Assembly: GCF_049847105.1 (NCBI RefSeq)
Contig: NZ_JBNCNS010000001.1
Span: 1,364,001-1,428,000 of the forward strand
Reading direction: 5' to 3'
DNA from: Gordonia sp049847105
GTDB lineage: Bacteria; Actinomycetota; Actinomycetes; Mycobacteriales; Mycobacteriaceae
Length of the DNA stretch: 64,000 bases
Each line of letters begins with the position of its first letter. Within the stretch, counting starts at the first letter, position 1. A program made the position numbers and the translations under genes. A model generated the notes under the pieces. The model was not told the origin of the DNA, did not search any database, and saw nothing but the letters and a program-made list of their open reading frames with translations. Positions 26,160-35,682 of the stretch are shown here, in pieces.

Positions 26160-29100
26160 GCCGCCCCGAGCGATTGCAACATGTCGTCACTCAGACCGGA
26201 TGCGCTCATCGGCGCCGCCTCTGCTTCGTCGGCTCCGCCGCCGCCTCGGGTCTCGTGGGTCTCGGCGGCATCGACCGCCGCCGCCAGTTCGGCGATCGTG
26301 TAGTGGTCGAAGATCTGCTGGGGTGCCAGCGGCAATCCCTCGGCCGCCGCGCGGGCGGACCATTGGATCGAGATGACGCTGTCGCCGCCGACGGCGAAGA
26401 AGTTGTCGTCCCGACCCAGACCGTCGACACCGAGCAGATCAGCGAGGATGCCGATCAGTCGTTCCTCGGTCGGGGTCTCCGCACCACCCCCGGCCGTCTG
26501 CGCCATCGCCACCACGGCGGGGGCGACATGACCGTACGGATCGGTGAGACGCGAGCCCGGTGACAGTGCCGCCAGGGATTCGGCGAGCGACGATCCGGCA
26601 CCCGACTCGGTGACGACCCATTCGCGGACCGACCCGAGGTCGGTGGACCCCGTGTGCTGCAACGCAGCAAGCGTCCGCGGCGTCGCGTGCACCCGGCGCG
26701 GGCGTTCGGCGACGATCAGCCGGGCGAGTGCGGCCGGGTCGTCGACGTGCCGTTCGGCCGTGAGTACCCCCGGAAGGGCGGGCAGCGGGATCGCCGTCAG
26801 GGCGGTGTCCGGGCCGGTCCCAAAGGATTCGAGCATCGCTGCGAAGGCCGCCGCGATCCCCTCGATCGTCTCCTGGTCGTAGAGATCCGCGCTGCCGACC
26901 ACGCGTCCTTCGAGTCCACCGCCCTCGGTGACCGTCAGGATCGCGTTGAGGTCGAGAAACGACGTGTCCTGCTCGACCGGCAACAACGTCAGGGTGGTCT
27001 GGCCGTCGGCGTCCAGCGGACGGCCCCAGGCGTTCTGATCCCGATCACGGAAGTGGATCATGCTCTGGAACAGGGGATTACGCGATCGTGTCCGTCGTGG
27101 ATTGATCGCCTCGACCAGCCGCTCGATCGGTACGTCCTGATTCGCGAAGGCGCCCAGAACCGCATCCCGGCTACGCCCGATCAGTTCCCTCACGGTCGGG
27201 GCACCGCCAGTGCTGGTCCGCAGCACCACCATGTTCGCGTAGAGGCCGACCAGATCGTCGGTGCCCGTGTCGATCCGGCCTGCGACAGGTGTTCCCACTG
27301 CGATGTCGTCGCCACCGCCGAGTCGGCTCAACAGTCCGGTGAGCGCCGCGGCCACGGTCATGAACTCCGTCGCGCCGCTGCTGTCGGCGACCCGGCGCAG
27401 ACGCCTGCGGGCCTCCGGTGTCACAGCGAGGTCGGCCAGTACCCCGGCTTTGGTGAGGGCCTGCGGACGTGGCCGGTCGGGCGTGACGGTGATCTCGTCC
27501 GGCTGACCGGCCAGAGCGGTCCGCCAGTGCTCGATCTGCCGGCGGCCGAAACCAGCGGCCGGGTCGTCGTCCGACCCCTGCGCGCTATCGGTCCCGACCG
27601 GGAACACCTGGTGCTGCCACAAGGCGTAGTCGGTGTAGGTCAGCGCCGGCGCCGGGAGGCCCGGTTCCGTGCCCGCGGTGCGTGCGCGGTATGCGTCGAC
27701 GAGATCCGAGATCAGCACATCCGTCGACCAGTGGTCGATGACCATGTGGTGGATCACCAGCGACAGGACGTGCGTCGTCTCGTTCTCCCGCAACAGCATC
27801 GGCTTCAGCAGGGGCCCTACCGAGAGATCGAACACGTGCTCACGCGCGACCGCGAGGGCCGCGTCGCGTTCACCGGCGTCGCCGACCGCGACGACCGGCA
27901 GATCGATCTCCGGCCGCTCGCCCACCCGCGCCGTCGGCAGCCCGTCCTGCTCCACGAAGGTCGTCCGCAACGACTCGTGTCGGCCGACTACGTCCTCGAC
28001 AGCCGCTGCGAGGGCAGCGACGTCGACCGGCCCGTCCAGACGAAGCGCCAGTGGGATGTTCCCCGCGGCACCCGGTCCCTCGAAGCGGTGCTGGAACCAC
28101 ATGGCCAACTGCGAGAACGACAGCGGAATGGGATCGGGGCGCTCGACGTGCACCCACGGCGGCCGTCCGGTTGCACTCGCGGGCCGGCCGACATCCGTCG
28201 GCGCCGATTCGACCTCGGCATCCTCGAATTCGCCGAGCTCGTCGAGGTCGATGCCGAACTCGTCACGGACGGCGGTGTTCACCGCTGCGGCCAGCCCCTC
28301 CACCGTCGGATTGTCCAACGGAAGACGGACATCCACGTCGATGCCGAATTCGGTGACCAGGGTGGTCACCAACCGCGCCGCCAGCAGCGAATGGCCGCCG
28401 AGGTCGAAGAACGACGAACCGGCGGTGATGTCATCCCGGCCGAACAGTTCGGCGTACACCGCTGCCACGCGTTGTTCGGTCGGTGTGCGAGGCGCCCGCT
28501 CCGACCGGGCGACGGCGGAGATGTCGGGCAGCGCATCACGATCGAGCTTGCCGTGCGCGGTCAGCGGGACCTCGTCGATGACCGCGAGAGCTGCGGGCAC
28601 CAGGTAGTCCGGCACGACCGTGCGCGCGTGGCGGAGCACATCCTCGAGGTCGACCGCGGCGCCGGCGTGCGGCTCCGCGATCACGTAGCCGAGCAGGCGC
28701 GCACCGGAGTCCGCGGCATCGACCATCGCGACCGCGTGCGCGACGTCTGGATGGTCCACGAGCGCCGCCTCGACCTCGCCGAGTTCGACCCGGTATCCGC
28801 GGACTTTCACCTGCTCATCGGCACGACCTTCGAATTCCAGGTCTCCGTTGCCATTTCGACGGGCGAGGTCTCCGGTGCGATAGAGCCGGCCGCCCCGGCC
28901 GAATGGATCGGCGACGAATCGGGCCGAGGTCAGCGCGGGCCGTCCGAGGTATCCACGCGCGAGCTGTGACCCGCCCAGGTAGATCTCGCCCACCACACCG
29001 TCGGGCACGAGGCGCAGACCGGCATCGAGCAGATAGCTCGTGACATTCGTGTTCGGGGTGCCGATCGGCACGATCGAGCTGCCTTGGGGCCCGTCCACCG

Positions 29101-31459
29101 GGTAGTGCGTCGCGGCGACCACCGCCTCGGTCGGCCCGTAGTTGTTGGACAGTGCCGCGTCGAATGTGGTGGTGAAGGCGTCGGCGACCTCGCCGGAGAA
29201 GGCCTCACCACCGACCGGGACCGTTCGCAACATCGTCCACTGCTTCACCTCGGGCACCATCAGCAGAGTCGACAACAGGGTCGGCACCATATGCATCACG
29301 GTCACGCGCTGCCGCACCAGCAGATCGGCCATGTACGAGATATCGTGCACTGCATGTGGTTTGGGTACCACCAAGGTTGCCCCGACCGCGAGGGTGCAGA
29401 ACACCTCGAACATCGACGCATCGAAACTCACCGACGAGGTCTGTACCAGCCGGTCATCCGGTGAGAGCACCTCGCCTGCTCCGAATCCGATCAGATGATC
29501 GGCGATCGCCTTGTGTGCCACCGGAACCCCCTTGGGGGTACCCGTGGACCCGGAGGTGTAGATGACGTACGCGAGATTGTCCGGCCGCAGCGGGGTCCGC
29601 CGAACCCGGTCATCCGGTACGTCGGCGGGGCAATCGGCGGCCTCCGTCTCGGCGGTGGCCAGGGCGTCGGCGTCGAGAACAAGACGTGGAGCTGCGTCGT
29701 CGATGAGGAACTGCGTGCGATCGTCCGGGTAGTCCGGGTCGATCGGGAGATACGCGGCACCCGCCTTGAGCACCGCCAGGGCGGCCACCACGAATCCCAC
29801 CGATCCGCCCAGACGCAGACCCACCAGGTCCTCGGTCTCGACACCCGATCGGAGCATCCAGTGCGCCAATCGATTCGAACGTTCATCGAGCTGCCGATAG
29901 GTCAGCACCACGTCATCGGAGACCAGCGCCTCGTGGTCGGCACGCGCCCGCACCGCAGCGGCGAACAGCTCCACGACCGTGGTGTCCGCGACCGCGGCGC
30001 GATGCCCGGTCGATCCCTCCAACACGCGGGCGAACGCGGCGGGGTCGAGGATCTCGAGGTCACGAATCGGCCGGGTCGGTGCCGCAAGGGCCTGGTCCAG
30101 CAGGTGGACGTACGCGTCCGCGATCCCCGCGGCGAGGTTCTCGGTGAACCGGGCCGCATCGTATTGGAGCTCGATCTGCGCCTGGTCACCGCTGATGACG
30201 GCGAACTCGAGCGGCAGCTGGGCGTTCGGTGAGCCGAGCTCGTCGAGGTGACTCGCGGTGATGCCGTCGAGGGCGAGGCCGCTCGCCTGGCGCCGGGTAC
30301 TGAGGCTCACCGACACGAGTTGCGCCAGACCGTCGCCAGCAGCCCCGCGCTCCGGGTTGATCGCCCCGACCACCGCATCCACCGGCGCGTTCTGGTGCGC
30401 AAAGCCGGTGATCAGACGCTGCGCCGAGGCCGCCGTCAGCACGACCAGCGAGTCGGTCGGTGCGAGGCGTGTCCGGGTCAGGAGGGTGTTGCCGAAGTAC
30501 CCGATCAGGTCCGTGGCGTCGCCGGGACGATGGGTCACGGGCACCGCGACGGTGAAATCGACCGCCCCGGTGATCCGGTGGACCAGCGCGTCGGTGACGG
30601 CGGCGTGCACCGTGAACGGGCTCACCGACGATGCTCGGGCGAAATCATCCACCCGGCGGCTCAGGTCGGCAGGCAGCGCCCGGGTCACACGCCCGCTCGT
30701 CCGCTCCACACCGGTCGGATGTGCGCCGACCGGGAGCGCGAGGGGCTCCGGCAGCGGGTTCAGCTGGTTGCGCCAATAGCGCAGATCGTCGGACACCAGC
30801 TCAGGGTCGGTGGATGGCAGGTCCGCATACTGTCGCGCGAGCGCCGGTCGTGGCGTCGACCCGGCGCCTGCGTTGTAGACCGAGTTCACCTCGTCGAACA
30901 GGACCGACCAGGATTCGTCGTCCCAGCAGATGTGATGCACGGTGAGCATCACGATGTGTTCGTCGTCCGCGAGGCGGGCCAGCAGCAACCTGATGGGGAA
31001 CTGCGACGTGAGGTCGAAGGCCGTACCGAACTCGCGCCGCGAGAGGACCTGCAATCGTCGGTCGCGGGCCCGCCCGGTCAGTTCTGCGAGGTCGACCTCC
31101 TGCCACGGCACAGAACCGGGCGCGTGGTGGCGCACCACGGGTTCACCGTCTGGCCCCAGTTCGTAAGTGGAGCGCAGAGTTTCGTGCCGGGCCACCACGC
31201 CGTCGAAGGCTGCGCGCAGACGCCCGGCATCCAGCGGACCGTCCAGGCGGTACGCGACACCGACGTTCAGTGAGGTGTCGGACGGATCGCGGTGGGACAC
31301 GAACCAGAGTCGCCGCTGCGCGGACGCCAGCGGGGAGGTCGCCCCCGCCGGCCGGGCCGGAAGAGTGACCGGCCCCCCACGGGAGTCGCGCACGAGTCCG
31401 TCGGCCGCGAGTCGCTGTCGCAGCAACTCTTTCTTTCGCTGCAAGAGGTCGTCAGCCAT
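26141..31459 (-). CDS. mbtE: MbtE-like NRPS, C-A-PCP-C-(A remnant)-PCP
   Basis: A 1,772-residue synthetase. First module: C (about 40-470, HHICWDDESW), A (about 500-960, TSGSTGTPKG near 636, core segment SFDASMFEVF) and PCP (LGGHSLL near 1021). A second C domain follows (about 1105-1530, HHMVIDHWS near 1238). Then only about 100 residues (1545-1650) resemble an A domain (HATPRTLAALQHTG ... LTDPYGHVAPAVVAMAQ), lacking the P-loop and all later core motifs, before a second PCP (VGGDSVISIQ near 1693). In mycobactin assembly MbtE adds the first lysine; the second C domain could form the ester to the polyketide-derived hydroxy acid. An iron box lies 10 bases upstream of the ATG. Confidence 0.88.
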   Translation of the reverse strand: MADDLLQRKKELLRQRLAADGLVRDSRGGPVTLPARPAGATSPLASAQRRLWFVSHRDPSDTSLNVGVAYRLDGPLDAGRLRAAFDGVVARHETLRSTYELGPDGEPVVRHHAPGSVPWQEVDLAELTGRARDRRLQVLSRREFGTAFDLTSQFPIRLLLARLADDEHIVMLTVHHICWDDESWSVLFDEVNSVYNAGAGSTPRPALARQYADLPSTDPELVSDDLRYWRNQLNPLPEPLALPVGAHPTGVERTSGRVTRALPADLSRRVDDFARASSVSPFTVHAAVTDALVHRITGAVDFTVAVPVTHRPGDATDLIGYFGNTLLTRTRLAPTDSLVVLTAASAQRLITGFAHQNAPVDAVVGAINPERGAAGDGLAQLVSVSLSTRRQASGLALDGITASHLDELGSPNAQLPLEFAVISGDQAQIELQYDAARFTENLAAGIADAYVHLLDQALAAPTRPIRDLEILDPAAFARVLEGSTGHRAAVADTTVVELFAAAVRARADHEALVSDDVVLTYRQLDERSNRLAHWMLRSGVETEDLVGLRLGGSVGFVVAALAVLKAGAAYLPIDPDYPDDRTQFLIDDAAPRLVLDADALATAETEAADCPADVPDDRVRRTPLRPDNLAYVIYTSGSTGTPKGVPVAHKAIADHLIGFGAGEVLSPDDRLVQTSSVSFDASMFEVFCTLAVGATLVVPKPHAVHDISYMADLLVRQRVTVMHMVPTLLSTLLMVPEVKQWTMLRTVPVGGEAFSGEVADAFTTTFDAALSNNYGPTEAVVAATHYPVDGPQGSSIVPIGTPNTNVTSYLLDAGLRLVPDGVVGEIYLGGSQLARGYLGRPALTSARFVADPFGRGGRLYRTGDLARRNGNGDLEFEGRADEQVKVRGYRVELGEVEAALVDHPDVAHAVAMVDAADSGARLLGYVIAEPHAGAAVDLEDVLRHARTVVPDYLVPAALAVIDEVPLTAHGKLDRDALPDISAVARSERAPRTPTEQRVAAVYAELFGRDDITAGSSFFDLGGHSLLAARLVTTLVTEFGIDVDVRLPLDNPTVEGLAAAVNTAVRDEFGIDLDELGEFEDAEVESAPTDVGRPASATGRPPWVHVERPDPIPLSFSQLAMWFQHRFEGPGAAGNIPLALRLDGPVDVAALAAAVEDVVGRHESLRTTFVEQDGLPTARVGERPEIDLPVVAVGDAGERDAALAVAREHVFDLSVGPLLKPMLLRENETTHVLSLVIHHMVIDHWSTDVLISDLVDAYRARTAGTEPGLPAPALTYTDYALWQHQVFPVGTDSAQGSDDDPAAGFGRRQIEHWRTALAGQPDEITVTPDRPRPQALTKAGVLADLAVTPEARRRLRRVADSSGATEFMTVAAALTGLLSRLGGGDDIAVGTPVAGRIDTGTDDLVGLYANMVVLRTSTGGAPTVRELIGRSRDAVLGAFANQDVPIERLVEAINPRRTRSRNPLFQSMIHFRDRDQNAWGRPLDADGQTTLTLLPVEQDTSFLDLNAILTVTEGGGLEGRVVGSADLYDQETIEGIAAAFAAMLESFGTGPDTALTAIPLPALPGVLTAERHVDDPAALARLIVAERPRRVHATPRTLAALQHTGSTDLGSVREWVVTESGAGSSLAESLAALSPGSRLTDPYGHVAPAVVAMAQTAGGGAETPTEERLIGILADLLGVDGLGRDDNFFAVGGDSVISIQWSARAAAEGLPLAPQQIFDHYTIAELAAAVDAAETHETRGGGGADEAEAAPMSASGLSDDMLQSLGAAWKSQR

Positions 31460-31468
31460 GCCCGTTAG

Positions 31469-31487
31469 TTTACATAGGCTTCCCTAA
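31469..31487 (-). promoter_or_regulatory. Iron box upstream of mbtE
   Basis: On the minus strand TTAGGGAAGCCTATGTAAA matches the IdeR consensus at about 13 of 19 positions (TTAGG..AGCCTA core intact). It lies 10 bases before the mbtE ATG. Confidence 0.65.
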
Positions 31488-31531
31488 CCAGGGTGCCTCG
31501 GCCATGCACTCCGGCCAAGGCGCCCACCGTG

Positions 31532-32446
31532 TCACAGGGAGCAGGGAATGCCGCCGTAGGCGCCCAGGTCACAGATGGAGCGATTGGACAGCTTCCATTG
31601 CCCGCCCTGCCATACCCAGTAGAGCGGCATACGCGCGGGTTGCCAACCGGGAGAACGGAGTTCGAGAGTCGCTTTCATGGTGTTGCCGGTGACCGACACG
31701 GGGCCGGTGATGCGGTAGGTCATGCCCAACGGACGGAACCGCTGCAGGAGCGCCACGATGGGCTGCGCCTGGCGGACCGCCTTGGAGCCCCCCTCGAGGC
31801 CTTGGGCCTTACGAGCCGTCGAGCCGGTGCCGATCAGGGTGTCGAGATCGTTCTGCAACTGCGCCGGGCTCTTCGCCGGATGTGCAGACTGCTGCTGGGC
31901 CGGGGCCTGGGCAGCGGGCGCCTGCGGAACGGCCTGCGGTGCCGTGCCCGGCACCATCCCGCCTCCTGACGCACCTCCCCCGGCCGGGAGATCGGCGCTG
32001 CTGCCCTCGCCTGCGGGAGCCCCTGCCGCACCCGGGGCGGCTCCCGGCACCGCGGCCGGAGGATTCGCGGCGGACCCCTGCGGTGCCGCTGCCTGCGGAG
32101 CAGCACTCTGCGCCGAGCCGAGGTTGACGACTGTCGGCTGGGCGCCACCGGCCGCGTCGCCGTTGCGGCCGATGTCCGATACCAGCAGCCCCACCACGCC
32201 GATCGTCACGACCACGGCGGAGATGATCGCGGAGATGCCACCGGCCATCATCACGGTCGGCCAGTTGACCCCGCTGCCGCCGCTGCCGTCACCATTGCCG
32301 CTGTCGGCGGCGGCACCTGCGGTGTCGTCGAGATCGGCGCCGTCAGCTGCCGAATATGCCTGCGGGCCGATGGGCCCGGTATCGGTGTTGTCATAACCTG
32401 TCGGCATCTGCGTGTGCGTTCCCGTTGATTCGTAGTCGGTCGCCAT
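31532..32446 (-). CDS. Membrane-anchored MTB12-like (low molecular weight antigen) protein
   Basis: A 304-residue protein with start ATG at 32446. Residues 1-75 are hydrophilic, a single membrane helix follows (PTVMMAGGISAIISAVVVTI), then a ~100-residue Ala/Pro/Gly linker, and finally a ~110-residue domain (from SPAQLQNDLDTLIG to the end) that resembles the NTF2-like fold of M. tuberculosis MTB12/CFP2 (Rv2376c), a gene next to the mbt cluster there. Two Cys residues at the extreme C-terminus (SICDLGAYGGIPCSL) may pair. Function is not known; placement inside the siderophore unit and its own iron box suggest an envelope role in siderophore trafficking (inference). Confidence 0.72.
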   Translation of the reverse strand: MATDYESTGTHTQMPTGYDNTDTGPIGPQAYSAADGADLDDTAGAAADSGNGDGSGGSGVNWPTVMMAGGISAIISAVVVTIGVVGLLVSDIGRNGDAAGGAQPTVVNLGSAQSAAPQAAAPQGSAANPPAAVPGAAPGAAGAPAGEGSSADLPAGGGASGGGMVPGTAPQAVPQAPAAQAPAQQQSAHPAKSPAQLQNDLDTLIGTGSTARKAQGLEGGSKAVRQAQPIVALLQRFRPLGMTYRITGPVSVTGNTMKATLELRSPGWQPARMPLYWVWQGGQWKLSNRSICDLGAYGGIPCSL

Positions 32447-32467
32447 GAGACCACTTCCCCTTATTAG

Positions 32468-32486
32468 GCTGATTAGCCTGACCTTA
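32468..32486 (-). promoter_or_regulatory. Iron box upstream of the MTB12-like gene
   Basis: GCTGATTAGCCTGACCTTA on the plus strand matches the IdeR consensus at about 13 of 19 positions, with TTAGCCTgACCT intact. It sits 22 bases upstream of the ATG at 32446, between mbtD and the MTB12-like gene, so the latter can be transcribed on its own. Confidence 0.7.
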
Positions 32487-32508
32487 CTTGACAGACGGTG
32501 CGATGCAC

Positions 32509-35500
32509 TCATCCGATGAGATCGACAACCTCGTGCAACGACGCACCACCGAGAATTGCCTCCACAGGCAGGTCCTGGTCGAGTGCGGTCTTCACACGTT
32601 TACGGAAGTCGAGAGCCTGCAGCGAATCGAGCCCGAGCGCGACAAGAGGCACGTCCGGATCGACGTCGGCGTCCTGGGCCCGCAGACCCATCGTGACGGC
32701 GAGTTCGGCTCGGAGTAGATCGGCAACCGATTCTCCGCCTGCCACGTGCGACACCGGTTCGGCGGCATCCACTCCTCGCGAGGGCTTCGAATCGCTCGGC
32801 TCATCGACGACGGTCGCCTCGACCGGCGGACGCTCGGTCGTGTCCGGAACCACGACGTCGGCGGACAGATCGGGCAGATCGGCGAGCACCGCCTGATACC
32901 CGAACAGACTGAGCAGGTCGCCCAGTTCGGCCCAGTCGGCCGACAACACGATGCTGTCGGCGGTCGGGTCGGCCAATCCGACCGCCATCGCCGCGGCGGG
33001 CGCCATCGGCACCACGCCGGCACCCTCCACCGCGGCGACCCCGTCCTCGTCGAGCGGGCCCTGCACGCGCCAGAGCCCCCATTCGATCGACCCGGCAGCG
33101 ACCCCCTCGGCGCGCAGATGCCCTGCCGCGATCCCGAGCATGCGGTTCGCCAGGGCGTACAGGGCCTGATCGCGGCCGCCGAGCGAGGCCGCCAGCGACG
33201 AGCACACCACCACCGACACTCCATCCGCGACCGGAAGTGCCCGGACCACGTTCCGCAGCCCGGTCACCTTCGCGCCGATCGAGTGCGTGATGGCGGTCCG
33301 GGTGATCTCGTCGATCGACGTCGCGACGTAATTGAGCGCAGCGTGGAGCAGAAGCGTCACCGGCTCGGCGAGCGTCGCGGCCAGAAGATCCACATCTGCC
33401 TCGTCGGTGACATCACAGGAGACGACGTCGATCACCGTGTCGACTCGTCGTCGCAGAGCCGCGATTCGCCGTGCGGCCTCGGCAGATCCGCCCATTCGGC
33501 TCACCAGCGTGATCCGGCCTGCCCCGGCGGTCGCGTAGTGTTCGCAGAACTCGAGGCCGAGTTTTCCCGTACCACCGGTGATCAACACGTGGTCGAGCTT
33601 CGGGTCGGACACCGTCTCCTCGGAATCCGCAACGGCCCAACGCTTCACATGGACCGAGCCACCTCTCATGGCCACCTCCGGTTCGCCGGCGACGTGGAGC
33701 GCGGCGACGACCTCGTCGGCGGCCGCCGCACCGTCAGACGACTCCAGGTCGAGGTGGCGGAACCGCGTCGAGGGATGCTCCGCCGCTGCACACCGCAGCG
33801 CCGCCGTGATCGATCCGTGCACGTGGTCGGGGGCGGGATCGGATTCGGTGACCTGTTCACCACCCACGGTGACCCACCAGAATTGTTCGGGCAACGTCTC
33901 GAGTCCGGCCCGCCACCGCGCGTCGGCCAGCACGTCCGCCAGCAGCTCCGGCGCGGCGTCCGGCGAACTCCCGGCGCTTCCGATCAGCAGCACCGCGGTG
34001 TCGACGTCGCCGGCCGGTATCGGATCGTCGTCAGGGCCGACCACGGTCACCACCGCTCCGTGCCCGGGCGCCGCCGCCCTGATCGCGACCGCCAGCCCGG
34101 GACCTCGACCCGTCGGGTCGAGGACGGCGATCTTCCTGGGTGACAGCATCTTTCGTCGGGAAAGTGGAGACCAGCCGCTGACCAGCCGGTGTACCGATCG
34201 ACCTGCACGACGCGCCGCCCACTCCGGTGCGTTGATCGGATCCCCCAGCCCGGACTCCCGATCCGCCCAGAGGTGGCTGCGACGCATGACCGTATTGGGG
34301 AAGTCCTCGAGCGGCGGGCACGGGACTGCGCCCCGCGACCCCGCCGCCAGTGCATCCCAACGGAATCCGGTGTCGGCGACGGCGAGCGCCGCGACATTCC
34401 GGCTGAACTCCGCGAGACCGTCGGCATCGCGTCGCGAGGTCCCGATCACCGGCCGTGCCGCGAGACCGCCGTCGTCGACGTCCGACAGGGTCTCACCCAT
34501 CGCCAGCAGCAGGGTCGGATGTTCGGACATCTCGATGAAGAAGTCGGCCCGGTGTTCGACAACGGCGCCGGCAACGGCCTTGTCGAATCGGACACGGTTG
34601 CGCAGATTCCAGAACCAGTAGTCCCCCAGCGCCATCGACTCGTCGACCGCGGCGCCGAGGGTCGCTCCGATGCACGGCAGATCGCCGGGGAGCATCGCGG
34701 AGTTCTCCAGGTACGTACCGAGGGCGTCCAGGAAGGCCGGCTGATACTCGCTCACGATGCTGGTGTGGGCGGGATATCCGACGCGGATCTCTTTCGCGAA
34801 CTTGCCTTGCGCACTCAGCGAATCCACCATCTCGAGGACGGTGTCGCGCTTGCCCGAGACGCACAGGATGTGCGCGGAGTTGACCACCGACAGTTGCGCC
34901 CACCCCGAGTGCCGGGCGAGCATGTCCTCACATTCGTCGATGTCGATCCCGACCACCGCCATCGTGTGCCCGCGCGGTGCGACATCGTGCACCAGGCGAG
35001 CGCGAATGGTCACGATGGTCAGGGCATCCGACAAGGTCATCACGCCGCTCCGCACCGCGGCGGCTATCTCTCCCTGACTGTGCCCGACCGTCAGAGACGG
35101 TGTGGCGCCCGCCGCATCCCACATCGCGGTCAGCCCGACCATCTGCATGAACAAGGCCGGCTGAATGACCCGGACGTCGCTTGCCGACGGATCGCCGGGA
35201 TCGATGACGCCCAGAACGTAGTCCCTGGGGGACGATCCGAACAGCCGCATCGACTGCTCATGACACGCGTCGACGGCCTGTCGGAACGGGGCCGACAGGT
35301 CGTACGGGTCCCGTCCCATCCCTGGGCGCTGGCTGCCCTGTCCGGGAAAGGTGTAGGCGACCCGGCGCGCCGTCGCCGGTCCGCTACCGCGGACCACCGC
35401 GGGGTGGGCGCGACCGTCGACCAAGGCCTCGAGCGCGTCGACGAGGCCGGCTCGGTCGTCGGCGAGGACGAGCGCCCGGTGACGCCGCGCCGGCCGCGTC

Positions 35501-35682
35501 CGCATCAGGTGGGAGCCGACGGCGCCGACGGAGACCGATGGGTGGCCCCGCACGAAGGCGAGCAGGGCGGCCGCCTCGTCGGAGACCAGATCCGCGACGT
35601 CCGACGAGACGAGAACCGGAACGCGGCCGTCCGGGAGCCGAGGCCCAGCCGGCTCAGGTGACGGGGTGCGGTTGTCAGACAT
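32509..35682 (-). CDS. mbtD: MbtD-like polyketide synthase, AT-KR-ACP
   Basis: A 1,057-residue protein. Acyltransferase domain: TFPGQGSQRPGMG and GHSQGE with the active Ser near residue 201; the specificity segment about 100 residues later reads YPAH rather than the common YASH or HAFH. Ketoreductase: ITGGTGKLGLEF near 703, Ser in VVCSSLAASLGG and Tyr in YALANR, all compatible with activity. ACP: LGLDSLQALDF near 1020. With the separate KS (MbtC) it builds the short beta-hydroxy acid of mycobactin-type siderophores. Start ATG 35682 was chosen over the longer open frame because it overlaps mbtC by 8 bases and the prefix is non-homologous. Confidence 0.88.
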   Translation of the reverse strand: MSDNRTPSPEPAGPRLPDGRVPVLVSSDVADLVSDEAAALLAFVRGHPSVSVGAVGSHLMRTRPARRHRALVLADDRAGLVDALEALVDGRAHPAVVRGSGPATARRVAYTFPGQGSQRPGMGRDPYDLSAPFRQAVDACHEQSMRLFGSSPRDYVLGVIDPGDPSASDVRVIQPALFMQMVGLTAMWDAAGATPSLTVGHSQGEIAAAVRSGVMTLSDALTIVTIRARLVHDVAPRGHTMAVVGIDIDECEDMLARHSGWAQLSVVNSAHILCVSGKRDTVLEMVDSLSAQGKFAKEIRVGYPAHTSIVSEYQPAFLDALGTYLENSAMLPGDLPCIGATLGAAVDESMALGDYWFWNLRNRVRFDKAVAGAVVEHRADFFIEMSEHPTLLLAMGETLSDVDDGGLAARPVIGTSRRDADGLAEFSRNVAALAVADTGFRWDALAAGSRGAVPCPPLEDFPNTVMRRSHLWADRESGLGDPINAPEWAARRAGRSVHRLVSGWSPLSRRKMLSPRKIAVLDPTGRGPGLAVAIRAAAPGHGAVVTVVGPDDDPIPAGDVDTAVLLIGSAGSSPDAAPELLADVLADARWRAGLETLPEQFWWVTVGGEQVTESDPAPDHVHGSITAALRCAAAEHPSTRFRHLDLESSDGAAAADEVVAALHVAGEPEVAMRGGSVHVKRWAVADSEETVSDPKLDHVLITGGTGKLGLEFCEHYATAGAGRITLVSRMGGSAEAARRIAALRRRVDTVIDVVSCDVTDEADVDLLAATLAEPVTLLLHAALNYVATSIDEITRTAITHSIGAKVTGLRNVVRALPVADGVSVVVCSSLAASLGGRDQALYALANRMLGIAAGHLRAEGVAAGSIEWGLWRVQGPLDEDGVAAVEGAGVVPMAPAAAMAVGLADPTADSIVLSADWAELGDLLSLFGYQAVLADLPDLSADVVVPDTTERPPVEATVVDEPSDSKPSRGVDAAEPVSHVAGGESVADLLRAELAVTMGLRAQDADVDPDVPLVALGLDSLQALDFRKRVKTALDQDLPVEAILGGASLHEVVDLIG

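Noticed and set aside
23967..26303. 778-residue plus-strand open frame opposite mbtF
   Set aside because: Antisense shadow of NRPS C and A domains, no recognisable domain of its own.
31490..31531. Start of the mbtE gene further upstream
   Set aside because: No in-frame start before 31459 has domain support, and the iron box lies there.
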